From the NCBI GenBank assembly GCA_900541315.1, contig UQJF01000109.1:1-10499 (forward strand): 10,499 bases of DNA, read 5' to 3'. Below, piece by piece: positions 7,572 through 10,499 of this stretch. The notes beneath the pieces are model-generated. The model had not been told where the DNA came from. It saw nothing but the letters and a program-made list of their open reading frames with translations, and ran no database searches. Each line of letters begins with the position of its first letter. The stretch's first letter is position 1. Position numbers and translations under genes: made by a program. The stretch is from an uncultured Clostridium sp. (lineage in GTDB: Bacteria > Bacillota > Clostridia > Lachnospirales > Lachnospiraceae).

Positions 7572-8428
7572 TTGTTATTTTCCTCCTCTTCTAACAGGTC
7601 CTCCACATATTTTGGCAGCATAAACGCGCCTGCATGGAGATTTGTTGTATAGTACCATGTTGGTATATGAAGCCCGTTCCATTTTTCCGCCTGAAGATCA
7701 TTTAATGGATGATACTTCTTTGAGGCAAAGCCAAACAGCCAGTAGCCTGACGGACAGGTAGGAATATGGGCCTGATATACGCGGCTTACAGGAAAGGAAC
7801 GATATACCTTTCTGTGCATGCTGCGGCAGGCAGCTTCATCTTCATCATAAAATGGACTTCCATGCTGATACACCATGATCCCATCTTCCCGCAGTGCATT
7901 ATAGCAGCTGCCGTAGAACTCCTTAGTAAACAGACCTTCTGTATGTCCAAACGGGTCTGTAGAGTCATTGATGATCAGGTCATAGCAGTTTTTCTTTCCC
8001 CTGAGAAAACGCAGTCCGTCATCGTAATATACATGGACCCGTTCCTCGTCTAATCCGCAGGCTACCTCCGGGAAGATCTCCCTGCACACATCTACAAACA
8101 TTTTATCGGTTTCCACTACATCAATAGATTCAATTCCCGGATACTGGATCAATTCTTTTGCCACACCGCCATCTCCGCCACCAATGATCAGCACATTTTT
8201 CACGTTAGGATGGACAGCCATAGGCACATGTGTCACCATTTCATCATAGATAAATTCATCTTTTTCAGAAAATACGATTTCTCCATCCAAAGCTACAAAT
8301 TTTCCAAACTCAGCAGATTCAAATACGTCGATCCGCTGATACTCACTTTCACCGGAAAACAGCTGACGGTCCACACGGACAGAAAGCTTTACATTTTCCG
8401 TATGAAACTCCGAATACCAAAGTTCCAT
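7568..8428 (-). CDS. speE: Spermidine synthase-type aminopropyltransferase
   Basis: This is a 286-residue member of the spermidine synthase family, which classically transfers the aminopropyl group of decarboxylated S-adenosylmethionine to putrescine. It has the N-terminal beta domain (QRIDVFESAEFGKFVALDG), DEFIYDEMVTHVP (57-69), the nucleotide-binding IIGGGDGG (81-88), VETD (105-108), DDG (136-138) and the catalytic-region DSTDP (155-159). I chose the ATG at 8428 because AGGAGG lies 7 nt upstream and the family begins MELWYSE. A frame-open ATG at 8464 lies 36 bp upstream, just past the speA stop, and would add 12 unlike residues. Two sites differ from common members: GHTEGLF where most have GPxxxLF, and QHGSPF where many carry an acidic residue before SPF. 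No speD lies in this window, so its true donor is open. Coupled to the dehydrogenase gene by an ATGA overlap. Confidence 0.93.
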   Translation of the reverse strand: MELWYSEFHTENVKLSVRVDRQLFSGESEYQRIDVFESAEFGKFVALDGEIVFSEKDEFIYDEMVTHVPMAVHPNVKNVLIIGGGDGGVAKELIQYPGIESIDVVETDKMFVDVCREIFPEVACGLDEERVHVYYDDGLRFLRGKKNCYDLIINDSTDPFGHTEGLFTKEFYGSCYNALREDGIMVYQHGSPFYDEDEAACRSMHRKVYRSFPVSRVYQAHIPTCPSGYWLFGFASKKYHPLNDLQAEKWNGLHIPTWYYTTNLHAGAFMLPKYVEDLLEEEENNK

Positions 8429-8465
8429 TTTCTTCCTCCTGATGTTCTCCCGCAGCGGGGGCAAT

Positions 8466-9914
8466 TTATACTAAAACCATCAGCCGTTCGATCTTCGGAT
8501 CTTCCGTTCCCTGCATGGAACATCCCTTTTCCTTTGCGTAAAGAATGTATTCCACGATCTCCTGGGTGATCACCTCGCCTGGCGCCAGGATCGGGATACC
8601 CGGTGGATAACACATAACAAATTCACCGCTGATCTTTCCTGCTGCCTGTGCAATGGGAAGAGATATCTTTTCCGCATAAAACGCCTTCTGTGGTGAACAT
8701 TCTACCTTCGGTGAAATGTATTCCCCTGTAAGCATACCGGTCTTGTCTTTCCGGTAAAGCCGTTCAATATCTGCCAAAGCTCCCACTAAACGTTCAATAT
8801 CCTGGATCCGGTCCCCAATAGAAATATACGCCAGAATGTTGCAGATATCTCCAAACTCAATCTGGATGTCATATTCATCTCTTAACAGATCATAAACCTC
8901 GATACCTGCCAGTCCGATCCCCAGTGTATACACAGAAAGCTTGGTCACATCAAAATCATAGACACTGGTACCATTGACCAGATCTTTTCCATATGCATAA
9001 TAGCCGCCAATGGAATTGATCTCATTTCTGGCATATTCTGCCATCTGGATCACTTTCCCAAAGGATTCCTCCCCCCGCAGTGCCAGGTTCCTTCTGGAAA
9101 TATCCAGACTGGAGAGGAGAAGATAGGATGCACTGGTAGTCTGCGTCAGGTTAATGATCTGACGCACATAATCCTGGTTCATGCCCTTATTTAACAGAAG
9201 CATGGAGCTTTGTGTCAGGCTTCCTCCGGACTTGTGCATGGAAACAGCTGCCATATCTGCACCTGCTGCCATTGCATTTACCGGAAGGCCTTTCCCAAAG
9301 TACAAATGGGTTCCATGAGCTTCATCTGCCAGCACCTTCATCCCTTTTTCGTGGGCCAGCTTTACGATGCCCCGCAGGTCAGAGCAGATTCCATAGTAGG
9401 TAGGGTTATTTACCAAAACCGCTACAGCATCCGGATTTTCTTCAATCGCTTTTTCCACCTTATGAATATCCATTCCAAGAGAAATTCCCAGATCTCCGTT
9501 TACTTCCGGATTTACATAAACCGGAACTGCCCCGCAAAGTACCAGGGCATTGATAGCGCTTTTATGTACATTTCTTGGCAGAATGATCTTATCTCCTGCT
9601 TTACAGACTGAAAGGATCATCCCCTGGACAGCTGAAGTGGTTCCTCCTACCATAAGAAATGCATGGCTGGCACCAAAGGCCTCTGCTGCCAGTTCCTCTG
9701 CCTCCCGGATCACAGATACCGGATGGCACAGGTTATCTAAAGGTTTCATGGAATTTACATCTAATCCAACACATTTTTCCCCTAAAAGAGCTGCCAGCTC
9801 CGGGTTTCCCCGTCCTCTTTTGTGTCCCGGTACATCAAAGGGCACTACCCTTTTCTTTCTAAAACGCTCTAATGCCTCATAAATAGGTGCACGCTTTTGT
9901 GCTTCCAGGTCCAT
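8466..9914 (-). CDS. speA: PLP-dependent arginine decarboxylase of the compact AAT-fold type
   Basis: This is a 482-residue Orn/Lys/Arg decarboxylase (group III, aspartate-aminotransferase fold) of the short Bacillus SpeA type, lacking the N-terminal wing domain of enterobacterial enzymes. It has PFDVPGHKRG (25-34), FLMVGGTTSAVQGMI (86-100), NVHKSA (115-120), ADEAHGTH with Asp197 and His200, and the PLP lysine Lys228 in SMHKSGGSLTQSS. The C-terminal PPGIPILAPGE is standard. Family members decarboxylate arginine, lysine or ornithine. The presence of aguA and aguB in the same operon argues for arginine, giving agmatine. GGAGG sits 8 nt before the ATG. It is the first gene of the operon, 38 bp after the leader terminator, so its expression probably depends on read-through of that terminator or on an overlooked promoter in between. 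Confidence 0.93.
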   Translation of the reverse strand: MDLEAQKRAPIYEALERFRKKRVVPFDVPGHKRGRGNPELAALLGEKCVGLDVNSMKPLDNLCHPVSVIREAEELAAEAFGASHAFLMVGGTTSAVQGMILSVCKAGDKIILPRNVHKSAINALVLCGAVPVYVNPEVNGDLGISLGMDIHKVEKAIEENPDAVAVLVNNPTYYGICSDLRGIVKLAHEKGMKVLADEAHGTHLYFGKGLPVNAMAAGADMAAVSMHKSGGSLTQSSMLLLNKGMNQDYVRQIINLTQTTSASYLLLSSLDISRRNLALRGEESFGKVIQMAEYARNEINSIGGYYAYGKDLVNGTSVYDFDVTKLSVYTLGIGLAGIEVYDLLRDEYDIQIEFGDICNILAYISIGDRIQDIERLVGALADIERLYRKDKTGMLTGEYISPKVECSPQKAFYAEKISLPIAQAAGKISGEFVMCYPPGIPILAPGEVITQEIVEYILYAKEKGCSMQGTEDPKIERLMVLV

Positions 9915-9952
9915 TTAACCGCCTCCTCATACTCGCCGTCCCTTTTATCCAT

Positions 9953-9985
9953 AAAAAAACAGGTGACGGCATATTCCATCACCTG
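9953..9985 (-). terminator. Leader terminator before the polyamine operon
   Basis: On the minus strand a 10-bp stem (CAGGTGATGG / CCGTCACCTG, one U-G wobble) with the 6-nt loop AATATG is followed directly by seven T. It is one of the strongest terminators in the window and points into the polyamine operon, 38 bp before the speA ATG. On the plus strand the stem has a C-A mismatch and no T-run after it. It either attenuates the operon or ends the upstream leader RNA. Confidence 0.85.
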
Positions 9986-10156
9986 CTGTATGTGTTTTGT
10001 CTTTAAATGTCTCTGCCCTTTTAACAGGCAGAAAAAAGTGACCCTACTTTCCCAGTTCTCCGCTCTGTTTTGCCAGAAGCTCTTATTGACCGTTTCACAA
10101 GTGACGTGCCTTTTTGCACTGATAAAATTACGCATACTGCGTATCGACTTATAAAA

Positions 10157-10210
10157 TTTGGGCTTCTAACCCAATCAATAATGTGGTTTCCCACTTTCGG
10201 CTTCTGACCC
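10157..10210 (-). repeat. Two copies of a GGGTYAGAAGCC hairpin motif in the leader
   Basis: On the minus strand GGGTCAGAAGCCGAAA (10195-10210) and GGGTTAGAAGCCCAAA (10157-10172) match at 14 of 16 positions, 38 bp apart. Each can fold into a small hairpin (CGG...CCG and TTGGG...CCCAA) presenting nearly the same loop, G(U)YAGAAG. This may be a duplicated RNA element recognised by a protein or partner RNA. Confidence 0.5.
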
Positions 10211-10229
10211 GCCTGTCCGTCTGGGCTTA

Positions 10230-10245
10230 ACTCAATATATTGAGT
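10230..10245. promoter_or_regulatory. Perfect 16-bp palindrome at the predicted transcript start
   Basis: ACTCAATATATTGAGT is its own reverse complement and begins about 7 nt after the predicted transcription start of the leader. That is a classic operator position for a dimeric repressor. In RNA it could also form a weak AU-rich 5' hairpin. Confidence 0.5.
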
Positions 10246-10258
10246 GGTCACACTTTTT

Positions 10259-10287
10259 AAATTAACATAGTCCTAACAAGCTGTCAA
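10259..10287 (-). promoter_or_regulatory. Promoter of the polyamine operon leader
   Basis: A perfect -35 box TTGACA (10282-10287) is 17 bp from TAATTT (10259-10264), which is preceded by TG at 10266-10267, giving an extended -10 element (TGTTAATTT). Spacing is ideal for the vegetative sigma factor. Transcription would start near 10252. I found no other promoter this good before speA. Confidence 0.72.
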
Positions 10288-10313
10288 GATTTTTTTACGG
10301 TTCTTTCTTGACA

Positions 10314-10338
10314 CAGATATGAAAGTATCTGCTTTTTT
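10314..10338 (+). terminator. Plus-strand intrinsic terminator-like hairpin
   Basis: CAGATA-TGAAAG-TATCTG is followed by CTTTTTTC on the plus strand. The 6-bp stem is AT-rich and only moderately strong. No plus-strand gene precedes it in this window, so it might end an antisense transcript across the leader, or be chance. Confidence 0.4.
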
Positions 10339-10346
10339 CAATCATA

Positions 10347-10499
10347 TTACCCATCTCCCGTTAATTTTTCATTTACATCTTCATTTTCATGACTTATAGT
10401 AAAAAAGAACTTAATGTCCTCTCGGAGTCTTTCCTGCATCTGCCTTTGTGGCCGATTTTCCGCCAGTTGCACCCGAATTTCATCACCGTACGCACCGCG
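10347..10499 (-). CDS. C-terminal end of an unrecognised protein (5' partial)
   Basis: The last 50 codons of a minus-strand gene run into the window edge and stop at TAA (10347-10349). The peptide is charged and helical-looking: DEIRVQLAENRPQRQMQERL, then REDIKFFFTISHENEDVNEK and a short LTGDG end. I do not recognise the family. It lies about 60 bp upstream of the leader promoter with no minus-strand terminator between, so its transcript could run into the leader and be stopped at 9953-9985. The open frame alone is short, but the composition looks like real coding sequence. Confidence 0.5.
   Translation of the reverse strand, partial: RGAYGDEIRVQLAENRPQRQMQERLREDIKFFFTISHENEDVNEKLTGDG

Larger units (their letters stand above)
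10147..10251 (-). pseudogene. Possible tnpB 3'-tail / omega-RNA-like remnant of an IS200/IS605 element
   Basis: One minus-strand frame reads SPDGQAGQKPKVGN and then IIDWVRSPNF. DGQAG-type tails are common at the C-terminus of TnpB proteins, whose coding end overlaps the guide (omega) RNA scaffold and the element's right end. The hairpins at 10183-10194 and 10158-10174 lie where such a scaffold would have them. No zinc-finger or RuvC part of TnpB is present upstream: the frame hits TAG just before the promoter. I recall this resemblance from the family and could not verify it. It may be a coincidence of a structured leader. Confidence 0.3.
9986..10252 (-). ncRNA. Structured 5' leader of the polyamine operon (candidate attenuator or small RNA)
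   Basis: This 267-nt gene-free stretch lies between a strong promoter and a strong terminator. Local hairpins visible on the minus strand are GUGG-GAAA-CCAC (10183-10194), UUGGG-loop-CCCAA (10158-10174), UACGCA-GUA-UGCGUA (10129-10143), GUGC-loop-GCAC (10106-10119) and UCUGCC-loop-GGCAGA (10012-10032). Two segments (10098-10106 and 10036-10042, both containing GUCACUU) can pair with the 5' arm of the terminator and could act as antiterminators. I do not recognise a T-box (no conserved AGGGTGGNACCGCG), a SAM-I box or another common riboswitch. Open frames through it lack ribosome binding sites. What it responds to is unknown; polyamines, arginine or S-adenosylmethionine would be logical guesses. 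Confidence 0.5.

Noticed and set aside
9869..10135. Minus-strand open frame of 88 codons running through the leader terminator into speA
   Set aside because: It has no ribosome binding site, reads through a strong terminator and overlaps the speA start in another frame. A leader peptide cannot be excluded but is not supported.
9986..10252. T-box or SAM-I riboswitch in the speA leader
   Set aside because: The conserved T-box core sequence and the SAM-I conserved core are both absent, although a terminator with possible antiterminators is present.
10295..10345. 16-codon minus-strand frame (MIEKSRYFHICVKKEP) after the partial gene
   Set aside because: GGGAG lies 9 nt upstream of its ATG, but the frame is tiny, lies upstream of the mapped-looking promoter and has no recognisable regulatory codon run.
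1..10499. CRISPR array, tRNA or rRNA genes
   Set aside because: I saw no regularly spaced repeats, no cloverleaf with a T-arm GGTTCGAATCC-like core and no rRNA-like sequence on either strand.

Overview
The window looks like a chromosomal segment of an anaerobic gut Firmicute, most likely a member of the Lachnospiraceae (Blautia/Dorea/Roseburia-like). The reasons are the moderate GC content, AGGAGG-type ribosome binding sites, TTGACA/TATAAT-type promoters, a polyamine operon of the gut-clostridial type and an AAA-ATPase/DUF1703 gene of a family expanded in these bacteria. Genus is an inference. All convincing genes lie on the minus strand, so the window reads from right to left.

Right end (10499 to 9915): the C-terminal end of an unrecognised gene is followed by a strong promoter (10259-10287), a 16-bp perfect palindrome at the predicted transcript start, and a leader of about 270 nt with several small hairpins. 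The leader ends in a strong intrinsic terminator (9953-9985) only 38 bp before the first structural gene. Upstream segments can pair with the 5' arm of that terminator, so the layout suggests transcription attenuation. Part of the leader also resembles the 3' tail of an IS605-type tnpB gene.

Centre (9914 to 2945): a tightly packed six-gene operon, speA - speE - carboxyspermidine dehydrogenase - carboxyspermidine decarboxylase - aguA - aguB. It encodes a full route from arginine to spermidine. SpeA makes agmatine, AguA and AguB convert it to putrescine, the dehydrogenase joins putrescine to aspartate semialdehyde, and the decarboxylase yields spermidine. The SpeE-type aminopropyltransferase is surplus to that route, and no speD is present to supply its usual substrate. 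This is the most interesting metabolic question in the window.

Downstream (2943 to 2541): a transposase fragment abuts the aguB stop codon, followed by an intrinsic terminator that probably ends the operon.

Left end (2540 to 1): a Phd/RelE-type toxin-antitoxin pair sits behind a good promoter flanked by two 20-bp operator-like palindromes. It runs directly into a gene for an AAA-ATPase-like protein with a C-terminal PD-(D/E)XK nuclease-type domain. This is an accessory, probably mobile, module unrelated to polyamines.
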